64,000 nt of DNA from Gentiana macrophylla (GCA_026214975.1 CM047808.1:5197262-5261261); one strand, 5' to 3'. Positions 24,401 through 34,373 are shown, counted from the stretch's first letter. Made by a program: numbers and translations. The notes: generated by a model not told the origin, from the sequence alone.

Positions 24401-27400
24401 GAGTCAGTTGTGTATTTGATTAGCTTTAATATATTCGTGTCATTCGTATGCTTCCAACTCTTGAGTATTTGATTAGCTTTAATAAATTCGTGTCATTCGT
24501 ATGCCTCCCAACTCTTGAGTATTTGGTTAGCTTAAATATATTCGTGTCATTCGTATGCCTCCCAACTCTTGAGTATTTGATTAGCTTTAATATATTCGTG
24601 TCATTCGTATGCCTCCAAACTCTTGAGGTGTATCTTAGACTCCGTGAGACCGCTATGCAGGTGTCCATAAATATGTGGTTCAAGCCAGAAAAACGAAATA
24701 GAGGATCGTATAAAAAATTGTTGACGATAATTGATCGAGACTTTATTAATATTTTTTGTTTAAAACAATGTATCTAGCCCAACTTATATTATCATCATTC
24801 CTCAGATTAATATATGTGCAAGGAGAGAAATATGGAGAAGGAAAGAAAAAGCCAAGATGGATGAAAAAATCCAGATGGGTGAAAAAACTGAGACGAAAAA
24901 GAGGGGAGGACAGAAAAAGAAAGGAAAAGAAGAATCTATGGGGGAAGAGACGGATAAAAACCAACCTCAAGACTTGCATGAATTGGGCCCACAAATAGAA
25001 GAAGTTGTTGTCTCTCACGCTGATCTAATGGAATCGCTGGAAAACAAACGAAAGGTTTATTATGAAACCTACCAGAGTTATTCACCGGAAAGAATATCAG
25101 CATCGGTAAGTTGAATATTACCCGATAGAATAAAAAAACAAGGTGTCGTCTACGTCTTGCTTGATTATGCATAAAAAAAAATGAATTAAAATTTTATGGA
25201 TCGATATTAATTGTGTAGGTTGACAATCATATAAGTCTCTTAGCTTCTTATTGGCAGTTGATCACGTCGGGAAAGACCGGTTGTAAAGGGTACGTAATAT
25301 ATCCTTCACCCTTTTTGTGCCCGATAATTTTTTTGATTTTTTTTTCCTGTTTAGGATTAAAATTATCACGTTCCAAATCCACATATCATACACACTCAAA
25401 GATTTTAAACCGAATACAAAATGATTCGCCGTTAGAATTAATTAATATGCAAGGCAGAATGAAGATAGCTTTGATTTGTGATGTAATGAGAGAACTTTGA
25501 GATGTACTATTCATTAGATATATACTACCTCCATCCCATAAAAATTGTCCATATTTTGCTTTGCACGACAATTAAGAAATCATTTAATGTGTAGTATTTT
25601 AGGTACTAATGGACATATACACCTCTATTACACAATAAATGCTTCTTTCGAAATGTGAAATGAATATAAAAACATTAAATGCTAACATATGGGTATATTT
25701 GGAAAAAATGTATTAAATGATGTATTGATTTTGTAAATGAAAACTTTTTATGGGACAATTTATTTTCAAAATGTGGGCACTTTTTATTTGACGGAGGTAG
25801 TAGTTTTATTGGAACACACAGAAATTGGTTTTCGACTTTCTGGTGAAATACGTGAAAGCATGAAATAATTTCACATCTAGATTTCATGAGGAACAACCGC
25901 ATCATTCACGAAAAATCATCAGCAGAGCAAACGTAACGATATAGCAATATTTATTAGATGAAATATGGAATGGTCCTTATTTATATTTCAATGGTCTAAT
26001 GTGTTAAAAGGATTTTAATTGTTTGCGCGGATGTAAAGTGGGCCTATAACAGGATCTACGATGCTTGGTATGCAGACAAGTTTCATATGTTAATGTTGAA
26101 ATAGATAACAGGATGGTTAGAGAGAGAAGTCCTGAACGATGATGCAACGTATTGTTGGTTCAGTCAAGTATTAATCTCTAAGTTTCTTAATAGTATTGAC
26201 TTTTTCAGGTCATACCGTAGTCCATTTGCCCCATACATATCTGATATGGTCGGAAGAGATGAATTCAGAGAATGTTGGGCGAGGAAGGAAGCAAAATATT
26301 TGGAACCTTTTGCTCAACTTCTTTTGATTCTTCCTCATGAATGGTTTGACCGGCGTACTTTATTTTGTTTTTTCAAAGATGTATTATGCTTTTTCTTAAC
26401 TTCAATTTACTTTTCTTGCAGCATCAACCATGAGTTGCCACCTGCAAATCAATCTTTGATACCACGTCAATGGTTTGACTGACCTACCTTATATTGTTTT
26501 TTAAAGATATTATGTTTTTTTTTAAACACAAGTTACTGTTCTTGCAGCATCAAACCTGTACCTATGTTGTCACCCGCGTATCGATCTTTTAGAGATGAGA
26601 AAGATATATGTAAAATATTTGGTATGATAGATATTTTGTATTTATAGATTTTATGATTATTATGGGTTCATAGATTTTATGATATATTTTATTTTTGGAA
26701 TGATAGGTACGCAAAGATCTGGAAAACCAGAAAAGAAACCGGCTGCCGAAAAGGAAATAGTAGTTTGTTTAAAAGCCGGTGAAGAAAAAGAAAAGCAAGG
26801 AGTTGTTGGTTTAAGAGTTGATGAAGAAGAAGAGGAAAAAGAAGCTGAGGATGAAGGTGGTGGGTGGGGAAGAAAAGGATAAAGGAGTTGATAGTAAAGA
26901 AGGTGATGAAGAAGGAAGGAAAAAAGTGGTGACGGAACCGGGGGACAAAAGGCTATGGGTAGGATTATATATATTATGATATAATGATTAATGGTTTGCT
27001 TAAATGAAGTTTTTATATTTCATTTATATTTTGATGATCTTATTTGTTTCGTTAGATTGATTACGATGCAATATTGCACACGCTCAATGCCCGGGATCTA
27101 AACACTACATTGACGGTATCATCCTTGTCCGATTTTTGTTTAATTTTGTCCCCCACCCCGTTTTGATTTTGCCCTATGTGATCTTTTAACATAATATGTA
27201 GGGGGAAGAAAGAAGGAGAAACAGAAGGAGTAATCCTCTAATGTTTCTCAATGGTAATGACGACCAAGTTGAGGGCATAATTAGGTATGTCTAACTTTTT
27301 ACCTGATCTATATAGTGCGTTGTTTTGATCTTGTGACTTTACTTTTGAAAATTTACAGTATAATCTAATACATTATCTATTCCATTGGGAAGGGGTGTGA

Positions 27401-28981
27401 TTAGAGTTGTAAGAGATCTAGTGATCTAAATACATTGAAAGGTCACAACCCAAAAAGTTTAAGGAGAGAGGATCAAAATATGTCCTAGCTAGCTAGGCTG
27501 TTTTATTATGGCTGGCTGTTGAAACATCAATAAGAAAAGATCTTCCTCAGACTTTGAGTGTTGGGGAAATACAAAGGGGAACGAACAATGCCGAACCAGA
27601 AATGAATGTGCTGCAATGAAAATAACCGGATATACACGTAGAGTCGATTTGAGAATCTTTCCTGCGAAAACTATTCGCCCCCAAAATGATTGTCTCCGGT
27701 AAACACGAATATTTTCGCGAGATAAAACTACGCCCACTTTCGCTGCATAATATAGATGTAAAGAAAACTACAGAGTTTGGTGATATTTTGTGTGTGTATC
27801 GAACTAGAGGTTTCAAGCAATCATACAAAGAACATGTATCTTGCTTTCAAGTGTTCTTCATATTTTTCAAATGTAGTTCCAAGTGTTCTATTTATCTGTG
27901 TTCTGTTATACAGCAAGAAAACCAAGATATATATCCCTTCCAACCCTTCAAAAAACCAGTTAAGAGGGTGTTTTAACCGAAAGGGTACCAACCAAAACCG
28001 CCAAAAGCGCTATACAATCGAAAATTTTGCATCTCTGGGCGCCCGTTTAGAATCCTGGGCGCCTGTCGAAGCATACCGGGCGGGCGTCCGGCTTCTTCGA
28101 GACGCTTCGTCCATCTGAACAAAGTCACATCCTCGTATGTAAATTCACCCTTCAGACGCCCGTTTAGTGAATCTAGACGCCTGTCAATGCGAGACGCCCG
28201 ATCCATATGAAATGGGCGCCCGTCCCAATAAGCGGCGAGAATCGGGTTTTGTTCAACACTTGATCTAACACTCCCGTAAGCTTGTAAATATCAATTGTAA
28301 GCATGCACCCCGCATCTCCTAACTCATATCGATTGTTTCAAGCTTACCAAACCTCAAACTAAATCCAATTACACTAAATCACATTGGTGATTCTACCGAA
28401 ATCACCAACATTGAGGTGTGTACACTTTGAGAGCTTTAAATAGGTGGACAAGATCGATTTAGTTGTCTGTCTCAGGATCTAACAGCTGGTTTTATCTTCA
28501 CTACAACCTTCCAAGTTTAAGCTGTGTGATCAAAAGTTATCATTAAGTTTTATAACCCCCCTGAACTACCACATGAATCATTTTGGTCTTTAATTACATA
28601 TATAACCTTACGAAACTATGCAGCTACCCCTGTTATATAGTAGTAGGTTTTGCGTATGGGAAGTCTCAATGCGTTATTGTATCATAGTAATATTTATCTT
28701 TGCTTGATTTGGTAATAAGGCACACTGTTATTATTGATTGTTTACAATTTACAACAGGGAAGAGGACGAAGAGGGCGATGAAAAGTTCGCCATCGATGAC
28801 CCATTGTTGGAGTGAGTTCAGAATTTATAAATTTTTAATGAAAAGTCTATCTATTGCCTATCACACGATTGATTCTAATGTATGGAAATATGTATATATA
28901 TCTTGCAGCCGTTTTAGGTTCACATTACTAGAAGACACCCGAGAAAGTTGGGAGCGGCGTCTTCGAAACGCTGGAGCTTAG
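15176..28981 (+). CDS. Divergent Xrn-family 5'-3' exoribonuclease-like gene (many exons)
   Basis: The family degrades 5'-monophosphate RNA processively. Coding exons with consistent phases: 15176-15394, 22371-22476, 22737-22834, 22921-23085, 23170-23277, 23372-23458, 23712-23762, 23844-24002, 24103-24165 and 24251-24325; probable 24806-25105 and 25219-25289; then less certain exons to 26958; then 27056-27115, 27202-27284, 28758-28811 and 28909-28981 (TAG). Recognisable motifs: LYIDCN, DGVPSMAK, PGEGEQKI, KDSDTAIL, a LVFMTFF helix, SPFAPYISDM, LEPFAQLLLILP, MLSPAYRS and EERRRN. Active-site acidic residues are D60, D109, E207, E209, D233 and D235; the family's last Asp (GND) is replaced by NV at 319-320. 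Oddities: transposons in two introns, an intron/exon duplication at 26.3-26.6 kb, and a frame break near 26865. It could be a fast-evolving paralogue or a late-stage pseudogene. Family call firm, function not. Confidence 0.75.
16441..21752 (+). pseudogene. Decayed Ty1/copia element in intron 1 of the Xrn-like gene
   Basis: Domains appear in copia order, with many frameshifts and stops: gag (16520-17040, FVAKDYTLTIKTPTDH and SWDALRGV), a zinc-knuckle remnant (about 17290-17340), protease ECLADSGTTHTIL (17850-17900), a pre-integrase and integrase region (18100-19260), reverse transcriptase (19906-20710, HKWVFVEKRNE and AVYVDDMNIIGT) and RNase H (21150-21370). The stretch 21620-21750, with the phrase TTTTTAACGAGGCAACGATCC, is the usual copia 3' leader. 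No 5' LTR is found upstream, so the element is 5'-incomplete. Confidence 0.88.
21753..21952 (+). mobile_element. 3' LTR of the intronic copia element (about 200 bp)
   Basis: It starts TGTTGAAGGAAAATAC after the copia 3' leader and ends TTCAATTATACA. A TATA box (TATATAAA, 21880-21887) lies in the second half. No matching LTR occurs between 15400 and 16440. Confidence 0.7.
22030..22190. repeat. Intron 1 segment duplicated at 63.24 kb
   Basis: CTATTTTTATCATCTTGTAA, then CTTTGTTATGTGCTTT, CTTTCATTAAC.AAGATC and CAAAGATTTTGTTTGAA recur in order at 63241-63390. This intron sequence of the Xrn-like gene thus has a relative near the Xrn-like fragments at 61-64 kb. Confidence 0.75.
22371..24325 (+). 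CDS. Xrn-like gene, coding exons 2-10 (nuclease core)
   Basis: Nine exons with GT-AG borders and matching phases encode about 304 residues. In order: EDLLKIIDNHVLMMKPKKLL, DGVPSMAKISTQRARRW (D109, K116 and basic residues that grip the 5' phosphate in the family), ELSPGTDLMVYLSDY, VVVSDTNEPGEGEQKI (E207, E209), KDSDTAILALLTHKVNLFVY (D233, D235), then IERHIEDLVFMTFFMQNVCLP. In canonical proteins the last block reads GNDFLP; here Gly and Asp are lost (Q318, V320). This is the best evidence that the gene is a true Xrn relative. Confidence 0.82.
24349..24628. repeat. 54 bp tandem repeat, five copies, in intron 10
   Basis: Units with TTAGCTTTAATATATTCGTG and CCCAACTCTTGAGTATTTG start at 24357, 24420, 24473, 24527 and 24581 (period 54 apart from the first, 63). 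As 54 is a multiple of three, both strands stay open and give 18-residue repeats, which are not a protein signature. It begins just after the donor of exon 10. Confidence 0.85.
24806..25289 (+). CDS. Xrn-like gene, probable exons 11-12
   Basis: Exon 11 (24806-25105) follows TTCCTCAG and ends TCG before GTAAGT. It encodes a basic/charged linker (MDEKIQMGEKTETKKRGG...) and then SLENKRKVYYETYQSYSPER, which fits the Xrn block containing ERYYEEKF. Exon 12 (25219-25289) has acceptor TGTGTAG and donor GTACGT and continues in frame. Exon 12 has no clear family match and is less certain. Confidence 0.6.
25525..25800. mobile_element. Stowaway MITE (276 bp, TA target duplication)
   Basis: The left end CTACCTCCATCCCATAAAAA and the reversed right end CTACCTCCGTCAAATAAAAA are inverted repeats. 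TA flanks both ends (25523-25524 and 25801-25802). It lies in an intron of the Xrn-like gene. Confidence 0.8.
26030..26622 (+). CDS. Xrn-like gene, middle exons (borders uncertain)
   Basis: Pieces in family order are YDAWYADKFHM (about 26055), ITGWLEREVLNDDATYCWF (26105-26165), SYRSPFAPYISDMV ... LEPFAQLLLILPHE (26209-26343) and MLSPAYRSF (26560-26600); they match the GLCWVLQYY, YPFHYAPFASD and ALPxxYR blocks of Xrn proteins. Splice phases between these pieces do not all fit: a TAG lies before ITGWL and the donors after CWF and after LPHE are out of phase by one base. Either small exons were missed or the gene is broken here. Confidence 0.55.
26340..26590 (+). repeat. Tandem duplication of an intron-exon unit in the Xrn-like gene
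   Basis: AATGGTTTGAC, TTTTGTTTTTT/ATTGTTTTTT, an AAGATGTATTATG-type stretch, TTCTTGCAGCATCAA and TTTGATACC/CGATCTTTT occur twice, from about 26340 and 26469, so an intron 3' part with its acceptor and the following exon is doubled. The second copy keeps the family motif (LSPAYRS); the first has diverged (LPPANQS) and meets a stop. Confidence 0.65.
26708..27284 (+). CDS. Xrn-like gene, acidic/basic exon and following two exons
   Basis: 26708-26958 is a K/E-rich low-complexity exon; the frame entering it stops at about 26882, while a shifted frame stays open to KVVTEPGDKRLW before GTAGGA, so there is a frameshift or a missed short intron near 26865. 27056-27115 (IDYDAILHTLNARDLNTTLT) and 27202-27284 (GEERRRNRRSNPLMF) have matching phases and correspond to the IDExRLL and L(T/S)xEExxRN blocks near the end of the Xrn core. 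Confidence 0.65.
27559..28410 (-). mobile_element. Solo copia LTR, SIRE/Maximus-like (852 bp)
   Basis: The ends are TGTTGGGGAAATAC and ATCACCAACA. Both flanks are TTGAG (27554-27558 and 28411-28415), a perfect 5 bp target duplication, and no internal region is present. Read on the minus strand it starts TGTTGGTGATTTCGG and ends in the CCCAACA typical of SIRE-type LTRs; repeated GGGCGCCCG/GGGCGTCTG words mark the middle. It arose by recombination between two LTRs and sits in an intron of the Xrn-like gene. Confidence 0.9.
28758..28981 (+). CDS. Xrn-like gene, last two coding exons
   Basis: 28758-28811 follows TTACAACAG, completes an Arg codon split by the previous exon and encodes REEDEEGDEKFAIDDPLL. 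The donor GTGAGT leaves GA, completed by C at 28909 after TCTTGCAG. The final exon encodes DRFRFTLLEDTRESWERRLR and ends with TAG at 28979-28981. A related ending occurs at 61.7-61.8 kb. Confidence 0.68.
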
Positions 28982-29028
28982 TTGGTTAGTTAGTTTGATT
29001 ATATATTGTGTGTCGATTTTGTTCCCCC

Positions 29029-29059
<31 letters not shown>

Positions 29060-29254
29060 TGTGTTATTTCGGCATTCAAAATTAATTCCATTTTCTTAAA
29101 CAAACTACAAAGGTGATCGAAGGTTAAGTTAACAAGCAGAGGCCATGGGACATTGAGAGCGCGGCGGATGGAATGAATTTGGCACTTACTATGCCTGATG
29201 GAGAAATGGTGATGTGCCACGAGAAGTATTACAAGCTAGTATGTTGCTTCTCAT

Positions 29255-29577
29255 CAGGGCCATCCTTGGGGGTAGGCCAACAAGGCCGTGGCCTAGGGCC
29301 CCGTCGAAACTTAATTTTTTAGGGCCTTTGTTTTCATGTGATAAAATTGTATTTTATGTCAATTTTTATTTTCTTACTCAAGCTAAAAAACCAGTAAGAC
29401 CCAAATTTATCGTCGAATTCAGTGAAAGAAAGTCTAATCAAATTCCGTTACATTTTTTATAACGCTAATCAACATAGTATACATGAAAATAGTTGTGATA
29501 TATTATATTTTTTTTACGGGGACGAGGGCTTTAATTTTTTTTGGCCTAGAGCCTCCGATTACACCGGGACGGCCCTG
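29255..29577. mobile_element. hAT-type MITE (323 bp, perfect 8 bp duplication)
   Basis: The ends are CAGGGCCATCCTTGGGG and (reversed) CAGGGCCGTCCCGGTG. The flanks CTTCTCAT (29247-29254 and 29578-29585) are identical, the hAT hallmark length. The centre is AT-rich and non-coding. Confidence 0.9.
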
Positions 29578-29585
29578 CTTCTCAT

Positions 29586-30479
29586 GATGTTGCTTATTGG
29601 GCTAGGAGTTTCATTCAAGATTTAGAAAGATGCCGTAAGATATCGGGTTCAGTTTGCATTTCCGGTTGTTGCTCTTTGAAATCGTTTTGGTCTGAAAGTT
29701 ATTTATAAAACAAAACAAAAAAAAAAAACATCAAAACGACATCTTTTATGGTGCTATATCTGATTTGCACAAAGAAGGTTGTGGGATGGGGTATGCGATA
29801 GAGGATCCTAACTCCGGTTTGGAGTGAGTGAAATCCTCTCTAATTGATGATGGAGTATTCAATCGATTAAAATAAATCTTTATAATTGTAATACAAATTT
29901 CGTTGTCCTGTAATGTTCAAATAAAAGAGAGTCAAGAAAAATGGTAACAAACATAATTTCATTTATAGTTAATTGTCAATTAGGACACATTCAGAAAGAT
30001 GTCAACTGCATTCTGACATGCCACGCCTCTGATTGGATAGCGTGATCCGATAACGGCTATCATAATGATTGCGGATTTTTGAATTTCGAATTTCCCAGCC
30101 AATGACGCCGGTAAATGCTTAAGGTTGCCGGATACTCTTGCGATACAAATCTCAAATTTTCAAAATTTTCAAGTGACGAACGACCCACCTTATATATAGG
30201 GGATGAGAGTAAACAATTTGCACGCCGACACCCGAGAACATTGATGACACCTTACGATTATCGAGACACGCTACCATTTTGAATGGACGCAGCCTTTCAA
30301 TATTATGATTTCTCTATCATATTTTGATATTAGGGACGTTATCCTATATACAGTATAATTATTGGTTTGTTAAACGAGCAAATATATAATAACTGAAAAG
30401 TCATTTATCGTATGTGTAAACATAATAACGTAGTGGAAATTATCCGACCCAATCGGATTCGGTCCAACCTGATTGGATT
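29586..30479. other. No gene seen
   Basis: An open fragment AYWARSFIQDLERCRK follows the MITE, but no family could be assigned. The rest is AT-rich with no recognised RNA or element. Confidence 0.4.
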
Positions 30480-30482
30480 TAA

Positions 30483-31060
30483 GGGTATTAGCATCAGAGT
30501 CTTTATCTCCACCTTTATCCCTACATGTAGGAAAAAAAATAGGAAGAAGCAAAAACTCTCCTCTGCATCGAGATACTTTATCCCCACCCTACATTGGGGT
30601 GGATGAAACGTCACCCCAAATCTGGGTGACACTTGTAACTATCCTTGCAATTTTTATTTTTTTTTTGTTTTTTTGAAACGATTTTTTTTTTTTTTCTTCC
30701 TCTCATTGAAATATAGCCGTTGAAATATATATTTGGAGTAAAATTTGAATTTAAAAAGTAAGTTTTGAAAAATGTGTGTGTTCAAATATAGCCGTTGGAG
30801 TAAAATTTTAAATTTTAAAAATAATTTTGGAAAAAATGTGTGTGTTCGAATATAGCCGTTGAAATATAACCGTTGAAATATAGCCGTTGGAGTAAAATTT
30901 GAATTTAAAAATTAGTTGAAAAATGAATATTTTAATGTTGTAATGATAGAGATAGGGATGCTGATGTAGAGTATTGTGAATTTAGTTGCTGTAAAGTAGG
31001 GATATGTATTTTTTAATAGTATTTGTGGGGATAGAGATAGGGTGATTGATATGAATACCC
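30483..31060. mobile_element. Tourist/PIF-Harbinger-type MITE with internal repeats (578 bp)
   Basis: The left end GGGTATTAGCATCAGAG and reversed right end GGGTATTCATATCAATC are inverted repeats. The flanks are TAA and TTA. The centre contains about five copies of ATAGCCGTTGRA/GGAGTAAAATTT words. It belongs to the same family as 36653-36941. Confidence 0.65.
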
Positions 31061-31374
31061 TTAGGCACTACATCAACATATACATTATATCCTCCCTTGA
31101 TCACAAAACTGAAGTTTTCCTTCTTTTTTTTTTCTTTACAATGAATATTTAATTTCCTGATTATTAAAACATCAAGAACGATATTTATCAAATCAAGTTG
31201 AATTAATCTTTTCTACAGGTATAAGTTGAAATATTCATCTTTGAATTAATCATCTTTCATCCTGCATGCATGTTCTTGCCTCTTTATTATTAATTATTAA
31301 ATTAATAATAAATATCGTTCGAGGGTTGCAATTATTAATACATGTTGCCTTTTTTTATGACAAAATTTTATCAT

Positions 31375-31760
31375 TTAAATCCGCAAAAGCTGCGACAGTA
31401 ACAACGTTTGGAGGTTGTGCCCCCACGCATTGACACCCAAAGAATGAGCACCTAAACGAGCTAACAATTGCGCCGGGACATTACCCGTCCGCCGAACAAA
31501 AGGAAAACGAATAGAATCAAAAAAAGTCATCTCAACAAAGCAGTCCTGAACAATCAAACGCAAAAAGGTCATCCTCTCGTTGGGCCAACCGTTGTACACA
31601 AACCAGGCTATCACTCTCCACCGATAAGTGGGATAGGCCGAGATGTCTGCCCTCCACCATCCCACAATTCCAAAATCGCCACATCAATTCCTGAATCCAA
31701 ATGGAAGGAGTTCTCCCTGAGCATCTCGAAAGATAAGTGGGGTAGTGGGGAAGATGCACC
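31375..31760 (-). pseudogene. RNase H-like domain relic (RVT_3/LINE type)
   Basis: One minus-strand frame gives GRHLGLSHLSVESDSLVCVQ (catalytic Asp region). After a frame change near 31580 another gives DCFVEMTFFDSIRFPFVRRTGN and LLARLGAHSLG, the normal C-terminal part of the domain. The first catalytic region is not intact and no reverse transcriptase is present. Confidence 0.7.
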
Positions 31761-32131
31761 CTCCTTTGTTTTAGGTTGAAGGAAGACTAGAGAAATTATT
31801 TTTTTAAAAGGATCGGAGCTTTGGCAATAATTATATTGCCCTAGCAATACCGTCTGCCTTTTTTCTTATAGGCCGACGAATATCAAAGACTCTAAAACTA
31901 ACTTATAATCAGTACGGAATACAGAAATTAACAAGTCGGAACCTAAACATAATAATAGCAAGTAATAATCATGATAAAAATACAAACTAAAACATCCTCT
32001 CTCTTCTAATTAATTTAAGCAACAACACATCCTTCTTTAGAGAAAAGATGAGAAGAGTTGATACTATATAATACAGCTTACTAATTGTCCAAGACTTCAA
32101 ATGGCTTCTCAATAATTTATCGGGGCCCAGG

Positions 32132-32178
32132 CTAGGCTTCCAGATCAACTTCTTCTTCATCATCATCATCGACATCGA

Positions 32179-32222
<44 letters not shown>

Positions 32223-34315
32223 CACGATACCAGATCAGATTCATCATCTTCTGACTGCCAGTGATCACCCCACCACAGTCGAGGACGATACCTCAACAAT
32301 ATGTTTTTAGCTTCAATTACAGTTTCAAAGTCATAGTAGAGATCATCGGCAATTAATATATCCCACCCCGATCAAAATCGTCAATAAGCTTAGCATACTC
32401 ATTGTATTTGGGCCGCTGCCTGCGCCTGCCCTTAACAACATCTCCAGCCCTCAAAATAATTTTAATCGCAACCAAACAAGGTCTCAAAATCGCATCATCA
32501 TAAATAAGATTCATATCGAACAAAGCCTTTAAACAGCCCTCCCTAACCAAATCTCTGTCAACCAAACCAACACAAAATTCAACACGGATCAAAAAGGCAC
32601 GGATTCAGAGAGCTCGGTTTCGAGAATTTTCTATACAAGGAAGACAAACCCCCACACCCCACCATTAAGAAAAAGCCTAGCTCGCCTCCGTTAATAAAAC
32701 TAAAACGATGCAAATGAAATACTGCATTTAAAAGTAAATATTGAAGCAGCTGGCAAACAACACTCTCTTGTCTCGGGTGTCATCGTTAAACAATATGTAC
32801 CGGAACAAGACTTTTGGAGGGTAGCACATTAATTTCATATAACAACAAATAAGAAACTCATACCTCCCTCATGACTTTGTTAACCAGGGCAATGTTGGCA
32901 ATTGCACTAATTAAAGGAAAGGTCAATTCTGAGCTACAGCAGGGACTGAAAGAAAACAACAAGTCAGTGCACTCACTCCAAAACAAGAATAATGATAATA
33001 AAAATATATATATTATCATGACAGTAACTCACTCGCGGATAAGCTCAAGAAGTCGATCTTGTATACCAGCACCAAATCTGACTACCGGCAGGCAACTGCG
33101 AGAACAGCTAGCTAAGAAACAAATGGCTAAACATACTTGTCTTTGCACCTCCACAGTAGTCCCCCCGTCGCCGCATAGAACACGCAACACTAAAATCTTT
33201 ACAGATTCCTTTATATATATGGAGGAAAAGCAACCCACAAAAGACTCAATTAATGAAATGATGGAGCCTCACAAACAAGCCTAACTAACATACTGTGTGT
33301 GAGTGATCAGTCATGCAAAACACAAACCAACCTGATTGGACACATTTGGGGCTTCGGAAGTTCCAAAAGAAATACATGTCAGAACACGAGCGGCACCTTC
33401 CTGGAAGAAATTAGAGATCCATAAGCCTAAGCAATTAAGAGAATGGAAAACCCCCGAGATAGAAACCCAACAACAAACATAATCATGAAATTTTAGACCT
33501 TAATGTGAGGAGGAACTTCACTGAAAAGTAACCAGACACTACTAATGGCAGCAAATTCGGGTTTTAAAGTGTCTTCGATATTCAAGCTTGAACCTGGTAA
33601 TTATTAATGGAGTCAGTGTTTAAAAAAAAGAGAGAAAAACTAGGTGAGCAATGCAAGTATAAAGACAACTTATAAACAATTGGCTACACACTCACACTTG
33701 CATATAGTTCAGAAAAAATACCCGACGAGCTGTATCTATGCAGTACAAACCAGTCCTCATTCTTATATGCCTTGGCCATAGAAGGAAGCAATTTCTTCAA
33801 CTGAAACAACAAACAAGAATGCTAGAGGACTTAAACAACAGGAAAACACACCCAAAAAGAACACCAGAGAAGAAATGAACAGCTAGGCCACGAAATTTAC
33901 ACCATACTTGCCCCCAATCTCGATCCCACCTCAACGATCAAGATAGAACAATCGAAAACACACCAATAAATACATACGATAAAACAATGTACTCAAACCC
34001 GCATATCTGTACCAAACAATCCCGTAATTCGCTGTAATCTACTGCAGACATAACTCATTAATTAATTAATTTCAACAACACAATGACAGCTCAAGCAATC
34101 AAGGAAAACGGATGAATAAATACATTGGTCTGCAAACAAAAAACACACCAATTATGTTGTTAGGTCTCTCTAATCTACTCTACTCTAGAAAGAGGAGAAT
34201 ACAATACCTCGATTTGAAGCTCAAAATCTATCTCGCGGTAATCAGGAATTTTAAAATCTTCCACAGTCGGCGGCGGCGGCGGCGACGTGGGTACAGACTC
34301 CACATAATTCAACAT
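32132..34315 (-). CDS. Importin-alpha-like armadillo-repeat gene
   Basis: Importin-alpha proteins carry nuclear cargo with importin-beta. Minus-strand exons, phases consistent: 34315-34208 (MLNYVESVPTSPPPPP start), 33800-33722, 33593-33499, 33400-33332, 33208-33033 and 32945-32864; a last exon starts near 32560 and ends with TAG at 32134-32132. Armadillo-type signatures are GAARVLTCISFGTSE, VQRQVCLAICFLASC, LTFPLISAIANIALVNKVM and VREGCLKALFDM, followed by a C-terminal YAKLIDDFDRGG region like the importin-alpha end. The arginine-rich importin-beta-binding domain is absent and the protein is short (about 400 residues). The last junction is one base out of phase and a frame break occurs near 32357, after which an Asp tail follows. 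Divergent paralogue or recent pseudogene. Confidence 0.62.
32152..32220 (-). repeat. CAT trinucleotide microsatellite encoding a poly-Asp tail
   Basis: About twenty CAT/CGA triplets on the plus strand read as GAT/GTC on the minus strand, giving a long Asp run with two Asp-Val pairs at the end of the importin-alpha-like gene. Its length is expected to vary between individuals. Confidence 0.8.
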
Positions 34316-34373
34316 CCCAATTCTTCCTCAAACGCTCAGTCAATCCAGATCTGGGGCAGCAAAATTATAGAAA

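Noticed and set aside
24448..24777. 109-codon frame with 18-residue repeats
   Set aside because: It arises from a 54 bp tandem repeat that is open on both strands and lies in an intron; no family signature.
27489..28206. Frames of 77-113 codons between 27.5 and 28.2 kb
   Set aside because: They lie within the solo LTR, which is non-coding.
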